Counted from the first letter of the stretch, positions 13,001 through 27,411 are shown. The stretch is 64,000 nt of DNA from Dasyornis broadbenti (GCA_013397935.1 VZRN01001116.1:69337-133336), one strand, 5' to 3'. A program made the numbers and translations. Notes: generated by a model not told the origin, from the letters alone.

Positions 13001-14439
13001 GGGAGCTGGTGTCACAGGCAGAGCAGCTCATACAGGAGCGAGGCCTCCTCAGGGGAAGGCCCCAAATTCTGCCATTTGTTTCCCTTTACAATCTGACAGG
13101 GCAGAGACAGATTTTATTGAGCTGCTGAGCAACTCGTGAGGCCTGTCTACTCAGCGAGGCTTTTCTGAGAACGTGGGTTGAGAGGTTTATTGGATCAGGG
13201 GATAATTTAGTATCCATTTTTCACAGCACGTCCATGCGTATTAACCTGCCCTTGCAGTCGGTTTCCCTCCATACCACCCCTGGGCAGTGGAGGGACAGGA
13301 GGGGAGGGAGAGCCCTGTCTCTGGCTGTTCACCTCTGGTGGGACACCAGGATCCCTGGGATCACAGTGCTCATGGGACATGGGCGGGAGTGTGGGGCTGG
13401 GTCACCTTACAGCACCACAGCCGCCGTTTGTCAGGGTCAGAGGAAAGAGATCCCAACGAGATCTGCCAGGCCACACCCCAAATGCCCCTCTGCTGCCTTG
13501 CACCAGACCGTCCCAGCAGTCATGAGGGGGTATTTCTGGAAGACACATTAACCGTAAAAAAACCCATACCTCTCAGACAGAACATGTCTGGAGGCACAGA
13601 ACAGTCAGGAGGCACAGGAACATGCCTCTGCTCCTTCTTGGCTTCTGAGGACAACTCACAGGAGACAGGCAGGCCCCTGGTGGAGCTGCTCCAACCTCTG
13701 GGTGCACCAGGTTTTCCTGCAGGAACGTTTTCATGGCTGTACACCTGCTACTTTAGACAATGGTACAAATTATCCTCTGGGGCCACTTAAAGAAGCACCC
13801 TATTGCATCTGCCCACCTCAGGCTGGGACTAGTAGCCCAGCCCTTGGAATATGGTGAGGGTTCCCCATGGCTGCTTGTGATCCAAAGCTAGAGTTGTCAA
13901 CTTGGAGGGAACATCAATGATGACAAGAAGAGCTCCTGCCACTACACTAACAATAAAGGCCAAACAGAAGAATGTAGGCTCATTGCAGAACAGGGAAAGT
14001 GATTTGATGGCATGGGCACAGAGAAGGCTGAGGTACTCAATGCCTTCTCTATGTCAGTCTTCGTCATCGAGGTCTTTCAGGACTCTGGGCACAGAGGAAA
14101 ACTACCAGCAAGAAGAGTGGTGTTGACTCAGGGATTGCCTGAGAGCTCTTGGTCTCTGCAAGTCCATGAGCCTCAACAGTTGCATCAAGGGTGCCACGAG
14201 AGTCGGCCCACGTCCTTGCACCGTCACTCTCTAACATTTTCCGAAGTCTGTGGAGGTCCAGGGATTTCCCTGACATCTAAAGGCAAACATGAGCCCCCCG
14301 CCATACCTTCAGAAAGTCATCAAGAAAAGGGAGCTGAAACTTCACTGGTATGTGTGGCAGGAAAACTAGAGCCAATGAGCATAAACTGAAACAAGGGAGG
14401 TCAGATGAGATGCAAGGGAAAAAAAATTTGCCATGAGGC

Positions 14440-14620
14440 CAGTCTAGCAGTGGAGCAAGCAGCCCAGGAAGCTGTGCAGACTCCATCCTGGGAGGTTTCA
14501 AGCCCCAACCAGACACAGCCCTGAGCAGCCTGGTCTGGTCTAAGGGTGACCCTGCTCTGAGCCTCTCAGGGTCCTGCCCAGCATGAATTATGCTGTGTTC
14601 CCATGATGAGTTGAATTGGA
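14440..14620 (+). repeat. CR1 LINE 3' fragment, diverged
   Basis: The segment contains gactccatcctgggaggttt, caagccccaaccagacacag, ccctgagcagcctggtctgg and gggtgaccctgctctgagc, then ggtcctgcccagcatgaattatgctgtg. These match in order the CR1 3' region ('tctccatccttggagatattcaaa...gacacggtcctgggcaacctg...gtgaccctgctttgagca...cttccaacctgaattattctgtg'). The copy is in plus orientation and older than the one near 53.6 kb. Confidence 0.85.
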
Positions 14621-17600
14621 TAGCAGCAGTAGGAAATTAAAAATACAGAAATATAATCCTACTGTAGACACAAATAACCCCAATTCTCCAGACTGCTCTC
14701 GTCCTGTCTGTTCTGACTTATGCAGGAATCCAGACTAGCTCTGATCTGTCCTAAATACTCCTTTGCCAGTCTGAAGGCTTGGGGCTGCTGCTGCTGAGGA
14801 GAGTCAGATGTGTACAATGCAAGCGCAAAGGCTGGCTATTTCTGTAAGGAACCAGTCACCATCACCTCCATTCCTTTTCCCAACTCTCTTTCTCTCCCTT
14901 CCCTCTCTCATTGCTCCTACAGTAAATACCCAAACAAGAAAACAAGTCCCAGGACTCATCTTTACAGGCCTTGTGTCCCACATCTCCCTGCCCCCTCCAG
15001 TCCTTAAACCTAGAGGGACTTCTGCCACCGTCCCTCTCCTGGGGGGTAACATCAGTGCCCTCCAGCAGCTGCAAGTTGAGCAGCCTAATGATATTAAAGG
15101 TCCTTTCACCCTCCTTCCTAGCTGAGGCTAAGCACAGCTCAGCAAGCCATCAGGAACAGGAACCTCATCATGAGCAGAGATGGCCAGAGAGATGATTCTG
15201 AGGGAAGGCTACAGTAACCTCAAGCTTAGAAAAGATGCTTGAACTCCTCTTTTAAGTGGTCATGGAAGCTATTTTCATCTTCAGCTGCTGCAGATTTGTT
15301 CCTGGGGTGGTGGCTGCACCGAGTGGCTGACATAGACCTGAGAATCAATCAAAAGTAATTGAAACAGAAGAGTCTCAGCAATCAACCTATTAGGTTGCTG
15401 GAGCCAGAAAAATGCCGCTATGAGGAGCCAGAGAAAGGGGAACCGACTTCCTTTCTGAAAACTTAATGCGAAGAAGAAGCTTCGGCTGTGCCATCTTTTC
15501 TTGCAAGAAGAATAAAAATCTGTGGAATTCTCTTCCTGTATATTTTTATCCCATTTAATGGGAAGGGGAAAAAGGAAAGAAACCATTAAACCCTTAGCTG
15601 TAAAAAAGAAATGCCATCTCGTTCTCTTTTCTTTTCCTCATTCTCCCGCTCCGTATGCAATAAAATGATTCTTTGCTCTCAATTGTTGTCTGCTGTGGCA
15701 GCGGTTGGAATGAGCTTTGTTTTTCTTCACTTCACTGCTCCTCACCGAAGGACTTCGCTGGCTGCAGCAACCTATTAAACTCGTTGCTGGCTGTCATGGT
15801 CTCTTCTGTCAGAGTGGGAGTTGCTGCCAGAGTCCAGTTATTTCCAAATGTCTGCATGAATCAGCTCCTGAAAAGCCAGACCTCAGAGCCGTCGACAAGT
15901 GCGTGAGCTGAAGTGTTAGGGGGTTGCCAGCCTTCAGTAATTAACAGCATACACCCCTCCACTATCCCTCACCCAGATTTCACAACCTTCTGGCAGGTGC
16001 CCCAGGGGGATTTGCAGCAGTGAGCTTAAATATTTCATCTAAATCATTAGAGCAAAAAAGAAAAATTAAACGTGATCTTTAAAAAGAAGGAGGAAACCTT
16101 AACCACTTGCATTCTTGATCAGACATGTGCAAAGAGAAAATGTAGCACCAAGAGCTCGAATTTGGAAAGGACTGTTGTGTATGCTGGTGAGCAATACCTT
16201 TCCAGGCTTCTCAGAGATGAAATCTGAGGGGCCACCCAGTCCTCTCTCCCACACAGGTATCATTCTGAGGTGCATTGCTTTGGTTACAGAGGATGTACTG
16301 ACTTGACCCTGATACCAGAGCCTCTTGTTGACTCTGAATTCTGCACAACACATCCTTGGTCAGGTGCAATTATGAAACACAATAGCCCTGCTACTGCCTG
16401 GATGAGCCCTTCCCCCCACATCAACCTCTAATTACTCTCAAGCGAAGGAAAACAAAGTTTCTCCTTTCCCCCTCACCTAGACAATAAGGCAGGACAAGGA
16501 GCGGGGGAGTTGGTTTAATATTATGGTCGAGGCAGGAATGGGAGCAAACCAGTTGACCAAGGGCGTTTGGCTTTGGTTCTGGAGTGATTGGAACACTTGT
16601 TCTCACCAAGAAGAGGCTGAGGGCACCATGTTGTACATGCTCCTGGCAGTGTCCTTCTCCAGGGGCTTTTCCACAGCTGGGCAAGCTGTGAAGGGGGCAC
16701 TTAGAACAGTGAGGTTCCCTCAGGGTGGTTCTACCTGACAGGGATTTTATAGAGTTGGAGGGAAATATGTCCTGGGCTCTACAGAGCAGTGCTCCAAGTT
16801 TTATCCATGCTTACTGTTTTCTGAGGGTGCCACTAAAAATGTCTGGGCAAAGTGCAGGTTTGGAGACCTTAGCAATTCACACCTGCATCCAGACAGTGCC
16901 TGTGCACCCGTATAAGCACTGTCCAGATTCACCATCAAGCACAATTTATGTGAGGGATGTGCTCTCCCTGCGGGCTTGAGCAATAACACTCCAAACACAC
17001 CTTCAGAAAGACTATTGCTATCATGAGAGGTTTTCATGAAATAGAGGGGTGAGGGAAGGGGGTATGAGAAATTAGAGGCTGAAATTGTGTCCTAACACTG
17101 CTAAGAGGAAAAAAAAATCCATTTTTTTTCCCACTAACCCCCTATAGCAGTACTTGATCCAGTATTACCCTCCTCCCAGGGATCAAAGACCATGATGCGA
17201 TGCAGGAGTAATGCTGGGGTAATACAGGAGCTTATAACTGCAGAAGAGCTGTGACCTAAAGCAAGCCTCCCCTGCAGATGCTGAGTCATCAGAAATGCGA
17301 TGCCCTTCCGCCATCATCTGAGAATAGCATCTGAAAGAGAGAGGTGTGATTACACCAGGGTTTGGAGCTGGGACCATCCAAATTCTGATGCTGGTTCTGG
17401 TACGTCCCTCACATGAACCTGGGGGGTAGTTAATAGGACTCAGATGTTCAGAGGTTCTTAACATCTGTCACTCAAAACCCCTCAAATGCACCATGAGTAC
17501 TTAAATCCTCTGAAAAACTGGTATCTAACCTTCTGAAAACAGGCAGAAGAGGAATTAAGGTTATTCTTTGTAATGTGCTTTTTAGAAGAAAACAGACTGC

Positions 17601-20600
17601 TTCTTTTAGTTCTTCATTACTTTATGCAGTAGAAAGCGGGAAGATATAAAAAATGAACAGTAGGGTAGGACTGATCATTAATATTGGGAGTGTTGTTTGG
17701 TCATTTCTGGGGTTTTATGGGTACTTCTATCAAATAAATGGATGGATTATATGCACCATGAAGAAATAATTCTGGACAGGTGATGTTTGTTCTATAAAAG
17801 GGAGACTCTCAAAGGACATTCAAAGTCCCCTAAACTTTCCAGGATTAGCACTGAGTGACCTAATATCTCCTCCCACCACTGGTGCCTAACACTTTAGAGA
17901 AATTTATGCACAGAATGTGACAACTTGTCATGAAATGCTCAACTTCATCTATCCCATTTTCCTGTAGAGTTCTCTGCATAATATATAAACAGAGGGGGGT
18001 GGGGGAAATCTCTCTGAAAGCTCCTGCCAACTCACATCTATTTCATTCTTTTCTTTTGAAAAGAAACCTATTCCAGATGGTTTATCATTATAACTTTTTT
18101 TTAATGTCTAACATTATTAAAAAACAGGGGGGGAAGAAAAAAATCTGTGTGGTCAGTTCTAGCACAGCCCGGAAGCCTTCCTGAAAATCTTTCACACTGA
18201 ACCTGGGCCTGTGGATGCGTGTCCACTGCAGGGACCAGTGGGCTGCCCCAGGTTAATAGAACCAGCCCCTGGATGTTGCTGACAGGCAGGATTTGGGCCA
18301 GCCTGTGACTGGGCAATCTGTTTTCCTGTCCTCAAAGATCTCACTCTTCCCAGGGCTTGGGCACCCACTGTACCTCATAAGCAAATTTGCTCAGACCAGT
18401 GCCAGTAAGGTCATTCCTGCTGTGACCTGGGCAAGCTGTTCCGTGTTTATATCACGGCTCCCATGGCACCCTACACACAATACAGGGAACAGGAGCTGCA
18501 GTATCTCCCCCTGGGCTGCACGCCCTCCTGGGTGTCAGGACTGCAGCCGGGCAGACAGCCAGCACGTTGAGGGATGTTTTAAGCAAGGCCTCTGAGACAA
18601 ACCTCTGCTTTCAATAAAGTGCCACAGGATTTTTAATGCCCATGCAGAGCAGGCAGCTGTTACCCAAAGGACATTCTCCACCCTAAAATTACATGGAAAT
18701 TATTTGCCTCTGAAGCTATGTTTAGCCTACAGAGATTCAAACATATAATTCTAGGATATCTAGTTATTTGATTAAAATGCTAATATAGCCACCTCACTGC
18801 TAATGCTGCCAACCAACCGGACTCCCTAGGGCAGCGCTGTGTGTTTGCTTTTCGTGTCTCTCTCTAAGCCAGAGTCTCACCCTAAATCGGGGATCATGAT
18901 CACTGCTCTAAGCCCAGGGGTTCAGCCTCCCCAGCACAGTGACTCAGAAGAGCAGCCAGCTCAAAGCTGGAGAGGATGCACTGAGATTTGCACACCGCTT
19001 CATTCCAGGCAGTTTCCCTCTCCTGCTGGGAGCTGCCAGGCAGCAGCAGTGGTGGCAGGTTCCTGAGGAAAGTGTGCATGCTGAGGAGGCATCCCTTCTA
19101 CTGAGAATCAGACCTTTTTTTTTTTTATTATNNNNNNNNNTTTTTTTTTTTTTTAGAGGAGCAGCTAAATAAGTGTATGGGTGCCATGAGCTTTTTCCCA
19201 GAACTTTACTTAATTGTCTTTTGCTCACTGTAACTACAAGGACTGGGAATTGTGCTGTCAACATTTTCCCTGTGAAGAACAGCTCCCATTTTATCCAAAA
19301 TTACCTCTGTCCAGCTTGATTTAAAATTTCTAGTTTGTCAAAGTTAATTATTTCCACTGAAAATCTGGGTGCCAAGATGCTCAAAACCAATACTATGTAT
19401 GAAGGAACTCCCTGCACATCATTTTAAGGCTCCTGCTACGAACAAACATCCCTTCATCCTACATCCTTTTCCCACCTCAGGGTCTCGGTAAAGCACTATG
19501 CCACAGCAATACTACATGATTTTACGATAAATAGACCTGGGTCCTTCTCCTAATGATTCCTGGGGTTTGTCAAAGCTGCTCTTCATTTTGCTGAGAGGGC
19601 ACAGAAAGGATGACCATCCTCACGGTGCCGGTCCTAATGATCCAGCCTGACTGCAGGGACTGAGCACGAGGCCAGGGATCATCTACACTTCAGTGTCCAT
19701 GCCTGTATAAGCTGCCTCATTGCTGGCTCCACAGGAATCCAGAGAGTCTGAGGGGGCACTTTTTCAGAAGAACAAGGAGGGGAAGGATGAGTGTACATGC
19801 CTGATTAGTTATAGGCAATTAAACACGTCTAGCTTCCCCTTGCCTCTCATCCCTAACCTCCAGCCACTGGAACAGAAATCCAGAACAGCCACCTCCTGAT
19901 GCATGATCCCCATATCCCTTTGCCTTTATAACATGGTGTCTGCACTCTTTCAGCTCCTGGGCATCAAAACGTTTGCACCCACTGCACACAGGCAAGTGCA
20001 ATGCCTCAGGCTGTAAGGAAGGAGAGCACCCCTTCCCTGCAGACCACTCCTGCCTCCGATCATAGGGCAGCACCCTCTAATCCAGTTTCTGGAGCTGTCA
20101 TTGCTCATCTTGAACCAGAGCAGAGGCAGCTTTCAGAGAAACAGGGTTGAGAGGAACTTCTGTCAGCCTCAGGTTTGCAGGCCCTTGGGTTTCCCTGGCT
20201 TCTCATTGATTTGACCCAAGGTGCCTCCCCTACAGAAACATTCCGTCTCCGTTTAATTTTAAAACTGCTTTTGCTCCAGCACCTGTCTTCCCCACCAATC
20301 TTCTTGACCAAGAGCAGCACAGTCTCAGGGGTTTATCCGTAAAATCACTGCTGTCCTAGGTAGAGAAGGATCAGGCTACTTGTCCCCTTCCTCCTGTCCT
20401 CCCCCAGGGACTGCCATGTAGCCCCCTAGGACCCTGTCAGCCCCTCCCTCACAAGTTTCTACTACTGTGGCTAAGTTCTCCAACAAAAGTCTCACCAGGG
20501 CTGGGTATCATCCTCACCCATGCTCCCCATCCTGCTTCTTCTGCCTCCAGGGAGCAGGCTCTAGACTGCTCCTGCCAGCAAGGAACACAGCCTCTTGCTG

Positions 20601-23050
20601 TTTAAGGAAAGAGGTGGGTGGGGAGAGAATCCCTTGAGCTAAGTGGAGCGGCACAATCTGCAGTCAGAACTCCAAAAGCTCTTCCTCCCTGGTATACTCA
20701 TCCCTGCCAGGCCACAGCCAAGGCCTTCTTTGCAGAGAGAGCTGTTGAGGCCAGTGCTTATTTCATTACAGCCTGTACCTCTTCCAAACTGAGTACAGGT
20801 ACAGGGATGGAAAATATACATTAAAAAGTCCATAGGATGAGTCTTGCTACAGCACGTAACTGTGTTTAAATGTGATCACCACTCAGACTGAACAAATCTT
20901 GGCTTTAGGTGCAGGCAAGAGCAAATCAGAATCAGTTTTAACTCCTGTGATGCAAAGTCTCATAATTTTACGAAAGACCTTGTGATACCCAATACTCTTT
21001 AAAGCCTGGGTTCCAAGATTTGAGTACACAAGAATCTCACCTCGGTCTCTTTTACAGATACACTTCTTTGTGTCTTCTTGTCTCCTTCATAGAGATTCCT
21101 GATTTTTGTGAACCTTAATGTTTCAAAAAACAGAAAGACACCCTCTTCGTCACCAGGATTTTTTATCTCATAACCCAGGGAGCAACTGGACTTCTGATTT
21201 TACACTAGTTGGACTCAGCAATACTCAAATACAGACAAGTGAACTTCCAAAATGCCTTTTGCTTTATGACTGACCCAAAAGCCATGTCTAACATTCTGTC
21301 AAAAAACGCATCGAACGCAGTTGTGTTCAGACATCAGAAAATATCAGACTGAAGGCAGACCTTAGCACACACAAGAGTCAAGAAGCTGAAAGTATCCTTA
21401 CCTTTTTCTAAGGTCTCTCTTCATTCGCAGACACCATGGCCCAGGTGTACCTCATGCAGCCCAAACCTTCTGTCCTGCTTTCCCTGCATGTATTTTTGGC
21501 AGTATTCTGTAAGTTACTTTTACTCAGAATAAAACTGAGTTTTACTCCAAGTTGTGCCCTGGCAGTCCAAAGAATCAGCTCTCCCTGTTTAACTACGGGC
21601 ACAGGGAACATTAGGAATTATTTCCATAAAAGGGTACTAGGCTGGTATTTGATACAAGGGTCAGAGCAGAGGACATGGTCTAGATTTGACCAAGACAGAG
21701 CTTAGAAGTGGTCTGGATAAATGGAATTTCACCATAGAGTAGACAGGGTTAGAGGTCAGCCTTTGCAGAGAAAGAACAAAAGAGTACTGATCCAACTAGG
21801 TAATTTCTGCAAAAAGCAGACTTATTTATCAAAAACTGAATTGATCTAGCTTGCACAACATTAAAGCCAAAGAATAAATAATAAACAGCACCTCCATTTG
21901 TCACATAGTAAAAAGAACAAAAGTGCACAACTGGGAAAATGTAATTTGGAGAAAAGTCCAATATGGGAAAAAAATAAGGCAGAGTTGCACTAGCAAAATA
22001 AAACCAACCTGTGATTTATTAGCAGCCATTGTGTGCTCTGTGCCATATTTCTTTATTCAAATAAAGCCCTGTTCAAATTCCTCTGAGGTGACTTTTCAGC
22101 AACATTTAGCACATTGCAGGGCAGGGCCTGAGGGTCACGAGTTCAAGAAAGGACTTGTGTTCCTCTATCCTCCAGCCACCTGATCTGAGCTATAGACCTG
22201 ACTTTCTGCAGCTGTGGTGATGCTGCTGGTGGGAGGGAATCATCTGCCCTGTGCATTAACGTCTCCTGTAGGTTATCCTAGGAATGAGATGGATATAGCT
22301 GCAGACTGAAGCAGCATTTCAGCTGTCCTAGGCTGGGGAGAAGCTGCAGCTGACAACAAGAAATGGAAAGGAGGAAGGAAGAGAGAAAAATGTAATTTTG
22401 GAGGGCTTGGTATGAAAATTTCAACTGCATTATTTGCACAGGCCAGACGGCAATAAAGCACAAACTTGGTGGAATAGCTTATTCTCTGGCTTCAAGCAAT
22501 GCAGGGAAGATCTGCTGTTAGCTCTCCCAGTGCCACTTTCCCCCCCACCTCATCCTGTTTTATTATTAACCTCCTACATTTTCTCTGCTTTTAATGGCAA
22601 ATTGCTTTCCTATCAGCATGGTGTGACAAGGCTAACCAGAGGCAGCCAGAGCCCGTGCAGTGCCGGGCCCAGTCAGGCAGCGGCGACTCCTATTCACAGC
22701 ACTGACACCTCTGTGTTATTTTTCTTACCTTCCCTGACCCTTTGGGATCACGGGGCCCTGACCATAATGCTCAAGCAGTGAAAAAACACAAATCCTGCTG
22801 GACTTGCAGCTGGGGGAGAAACAACCTCAGGAACTGGGAAAGGAGCTGTCAGCCTTCATTATTAATATCCAGCTGTTAATATTTAATGTCATAAAACCGC
22901 GTCTCCCTCCGCAGCCTAGTCATCAGACATGCAGGGGTCACAGCAGCCAAAATCCTTTAGACAGACAATTCAATGTCCCTGTGCTTTAGCTGCATGCCAG
23001 GACTGCTGAAGGTGTTCTAGATGTATTTGAGATGAAATGCTAGAAGCTTT
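14621..23050. other. Intergenic sequence, no gene seen
   Basis: Unique sequence broken only by the N gap at 19132-19140 and short homopolymers. Frames stay near or below 115 codons without domains. Confidence 0.65.
19132..19140. other. Assembly gap of nine N within a T-rich tract
   Basis: The N run is preceded by T13 plus attat and followed by T14. The gap probably reflects homopolymer sequencing or consensus failure, so the true length is uncertain. Confidence 0.95.
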
Positions 23051-23066
23051 AATAAAGCCTGAGATT

Positions 23067-23084
23067 AAAAAAAAAAAAAAAAAA
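23067..23084 (+). repeat. A18 tract following an AATAAA
   Basis: Eighteen A residues follow aataaagcctgagatt, which places a canonical polyadenylation hexamer (23051-23056) ten bases upstream. It may be the tail of a retrocopy, or chance. Confidence 0.6.
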
Positions 23085-26000
23085 TGGAAAAAAGAAATGG
23101 AAAAAATAGTAGTCACGTTCCTGCCTTCCCAGCCAGCCCTGCTCCCAGCATTGACCCCATCCACTAAGCCGAAGGGCACCTGCAGCTGGAAAAAAATAAA
23201 CAGGACTGACCAAAGCAAGAGCAAGTGTTAGCACAGCACAGACGTCACCCACCACTGCAGCTGCAAGGCCAAATCGCTGCACTAGGCTTGGTGTCCAGAC
23301 ACAGAGGGAAGGTTTGAGCATGAGGAGAGAGAGGGACAGATTTAAATCCTCCAGACTACTAAAGCCAGGTGATACTGCGTTAGGAAAAAGACCGTGTAGT
23401 CCACCCCAGCCTGTGCTCCCAGGCAGTGTGGCACACACTGAAGAGCACCAGGCAAAGGCATGTCAGGAAATGCTGTTGAGTGTTTGATCTCATAGCAGAT
23501 GAAGGGAGACAGAGAGAGGGCCTCTATCACAGGGGGCAGGCAAGGGACATTGTAGTGGTTATTTTCAGAGCCTTCACCCTCAGAGCTTCACAGTAGGGTC
23601 AAACACCAACGTTGCTTGCAGGCAGTTTTCCTCTCAGCGGGTGCGAGAGTGTGTCACCTCTGCTGGCACAGAGCCACGGGTCCTGATCCCTGCTGCAGAT
23701 CCCGGGCTCTCCCTGCTAGCGATTCCGTTTGCGCTGCCAACATTGCCACTAAAGCTGCCTCGCAGTATTAATTTTTAAAGACTCCTTCCTCCTCCCGGGC
23801 ATAGATTCCGAGACAGCTCCAGAAGCCCACACATACATACCAGCGCAGCGTAGCAGCCAAATGCGTCAAACGAGATTTTAAGGGAGAATGGGGGAATAAA
23901 AAGCACAGCCAGGATGTTTTGGCATGCAGCGCAAGGAAAAGCGTGGCACCACATGCAACATCTGCTGCCCTTTGGCCTTCCCTGCCTCTCCTGTTTCCAC
24001 CTGTAAGCTCAAGATTGATTTCTTTCTTTTTTTTTGCAGAGCGGTGTAGTCAGAGGGGCTGGAGCACCCCAGGCAATGAAGAAACATAAGTAATGAGAAT
24101 CCTCCGAATATGTTAGTCTGCATGACATGAAGACAGCTGAGACGGTCCTCAAAGAATTGGTCAGATCCAGCAGAGCTCATTAGCTCTGGCTTGGGGCTAC
24201 TTCTGCCAGACCTGGGTTAGCACAAGCTCCCAGGTGTCTGTGAGCTGTGCTCTGGGCTCCAGGCCACCACATCAGCCCAGTGCTGGCCGTTGCTGGCTCT
24301 GTGGCTCGATACAGCACAGCCCCTGAGCGAGGTGAAGTGCTGCAGAGCTCTGCGGAGCACGATGCAGAGGTATCCGAGTGACTCTCCAGGAAACAGCCTG
24401 GGTGCGTCTGTGCCTGTGCTGAGATGAAGCTGTTTAACCTATCTGGGTGTGAGCTGGCTTTAGGCAGCGCCTCTGTCCTCCAGCCCCAATTTGTGGGTTT
24501 GGGGACACAGTGCAGAGCCAACCCCAAGAGCTCTGCCTACAAAACCATCTCAGGTTTGCAGGGATTAGTAGTACAGGCTCAGTACTCTGGGGACACACAA
24601 GGTCTAGGTCCCTTTCCGTGTGGAAGCAGATAGCTGTGTCCTCACGGCACAGGGACAGAGTCCAGCTCAGGCTGTTATGCACAAGGCCAGTTTCTACTTC
24701 CTGCTTCTTATGGATAATCCACAAACCAATTAGACTGCCTACAGGAAGGTACTGAAGTGGATACTAAAACAGGGTGGTTATGACTATGGTCAAGTGTGAC
24801 AAGCAGGACAAGGCAAACCTTGCCTTCCGCCACACTCCGACACGGTAAGGTAAAAGTGAATATTTACAGATACCATCTCCTCACCTATGGATAACAGTAA
24901 CTTCGGACAACTCTTGCAAACTAGGAACTAGTGAACTCCAGCAGTTAATTACAGTAAATATTTACATAACGGCTGGGCCCTTCAAATTTAGAAGGAATAG
25001 TCAATGCAAGGACATGCCCTTTAACCATCCCATTTTATTACACAAATCACCAGGGAGCCGCACACTAAGATTTGCAAATGAAGTGTTTGATATTGGCTGA
25101 GACATTAAACTACTTACCTCATGCTATAAAATGCATAGGTATAGTACATCATTCTTTTTGCAGAAATTTCAACTCCATTTACTTTAGTTAGCTCTTCCTC
25201 AGCACTTAATATTTTGTGTGCTACAAAGAAACACAGTACATAACCCTGAATAGACCTGGTGCCACCACTCTTGCAGAGTCTGACTTAAAATAAAAATGTT
25301 TTCCCCTTTGCTGTTACTAAATTTGGCATCACTTATGTAGATTCTATTGATGTGTCTAATCTACTTAACATCCTCAATGTTCTCCTATTAGCTGGTTGCT
25401 TGGGAATTTGCCTTACATGAAAGATTCTGCTTCTGTGTCCCATCCCCTGCTTTCTCCACACACACTGGGTAATTAAACCAGGTTCTGTAAGTGGGGTGAT
25501 ATGTTATCATCCAAAATGACTTGGTACTCAGCAGCATTGTAGTGAATCCTGTGATAAGAAAAATCCGTGGATGCTGGAAAAAGGTGCCGCAAGTTTTCCA
25601 GCCAGAGCACAGTTTTAAAAGGATCACGGTCTGAGTTTGGGAATCCAAGTCAGTCCCAAGGACCCTCAACTGGCAAGACTCAGATGTGCCTTGGGTGGGA
25701 GTAACCTATACCAGGATGAAACACTGACAACTCTCAGGAGCCCCCGGCTGTGGCCAGTGGCTGAAGTAACTCCAAAAATACCTGGAGACAAAGCATAATG
25801 AGCTGATTGTCTTCAGGAGCTCAGTGTGGAGGAGAGAGGAAAGGAATGAAACACAAAAATCCCAGAGACATTTCTTTTTCACCACTACAAAAAAATTGCA
25901 TTCCCAGATGCACAAATCAAATATGGGAAGGGGTTGACCATGGTTGCATTAGGCATAGTTTTAGGTGGTCCATAAAAGAGTTCTTCTTACTGAAATGTTA

Positions 26001-27411
26001 TCCCAGGTAGTATTTACTGCTCTATGACTTCCTTTCTAGAGGATTTTTGTGTTACCTTAGGGAGGAAAATGCTGAAAGGTATCATAAGTCAAGGTGCAAA
26101 AGTGTGCAGTGTAAAATTAGCTGAGAAGTGAGGATGAAGCAGCCCACGAAATAGCCAGGTCTAGCCAAGGGACAACTGCTGCAAAATCAGGAACCCAAAG
26201 GATTTAATGGATGGGGGTTTTGCATGCATCAGAAACCTTCTGCCAGGCTGGCTGATTTATGTGGCTGAGAAGGCTCAGATGAACCCTCCCTCCTGAGCTT
26301 GCTCATAACATTATAGGGTAGGCTAAGAGGGTTACTCAACGTTATTACTGCTGTTGCTGTTGTTTATTTATTAATGCATCTGTATCAGAGACCGTGGCTG
26401 ATCCTGGGAGTCTCGCTGTGCTACGTGCACAGGATGCAGAGCAAGAAGGAGCAGCCCCTGCCCAAGAGCACTCCCAGTGCTCCCTTTCCCCAGAAGCAGA
26501 GCAAGATCCCAAAGCTATCCCAGGGACACAGATCCCCCTTTTCCCTGCCATGTTAGCCACTTATTATTTCCCAGCATAAATATGTTTTATAGAGAAATAA
26601 AGTCTGCAATTCTGAAAAGGGAGTGCTTTCACGCACCTGCTTCTCATCTATAAAGGCCTGTGATTTGGCATCTCAGGTTAAAGTATGAAATTATTACACC
26701 AGAATTGACTTTAGAGTTTCTGATGCTTCCTTGGATGATTGCTTCTATAACTTACAGAGACAGGAGCGTTTGTATTCTACTGAACACATAAATTAATATC
26801 CATACATGAAAATGATGTGTAGACAGCAGGATGGGCAAGGATGAGTTTGCTATAGTGTGTAACACCAAAAGGAGGGCTTGTCAGCAGCAGTTTCTGTTGT
26901 ATTTGGAGTGTTGTGGTATGAGTCTGCAAGAGTAACAAAGTAAAATAAAAGGGGTTTGTACTTGACTTGTTAAAGCAGCTCAAATTTATGGTATTTTCCA
27001 TCACCATACCATTTGAGGGGGAGTCCTACTGAGAATAAATATACATTTTTATTTTTGCTGTATATATAAACCAGATTTTCATATTTTCGTATGCTTTGTA
27101 TATTTTACACCATGAGCAGTTATCTTGTGGCCTAAAGAACAGATGTAAAGGTATTGGAATCTGGTCTTACAATGCATAAGAGATATGGTTCTCTTGCTTA
27201 TGCTTGCTAAACACTCTATTTTAGTCTGCCGTGGCAGAGACAACATTATTTGATTTTGCTTCTTCCCTATGTTTCTAACAGTAGCAATATTGTATCTGTT
27301 GAAAAGAAATTGGAGCAAATAAGAAACAGAATACCCCAACCACTGCACAACCCATGGATTTCAAAGGCTGTTAAATTCATGCCAGCAAAGTTTTAAAAGC
27401 AGAGGGGATAA

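Larger units (their letters stand above)
4617..14439. other. Intergenic sequence, no gene seen
   Basis: Unique sequence with one likely L2-type tail, one possible MIR and a T-rich tract. A purine-rich strip spans about 9480-9860 on the plus strand, so long Ser/Pro/Phe-rich frames appear on the minus strand there. A GC-richer patch at about 12500-13500 also keeps several frames open on both strands. None resembles a known protein. Confidence 0.65.

Noticed and set aside
21436..21705. Short plus-strand frame with a good start context and hydrophobic N-terminus
   Set aside because: Only 89 codons, no family resemblance, no visible splice or promoter support; it fits chance.
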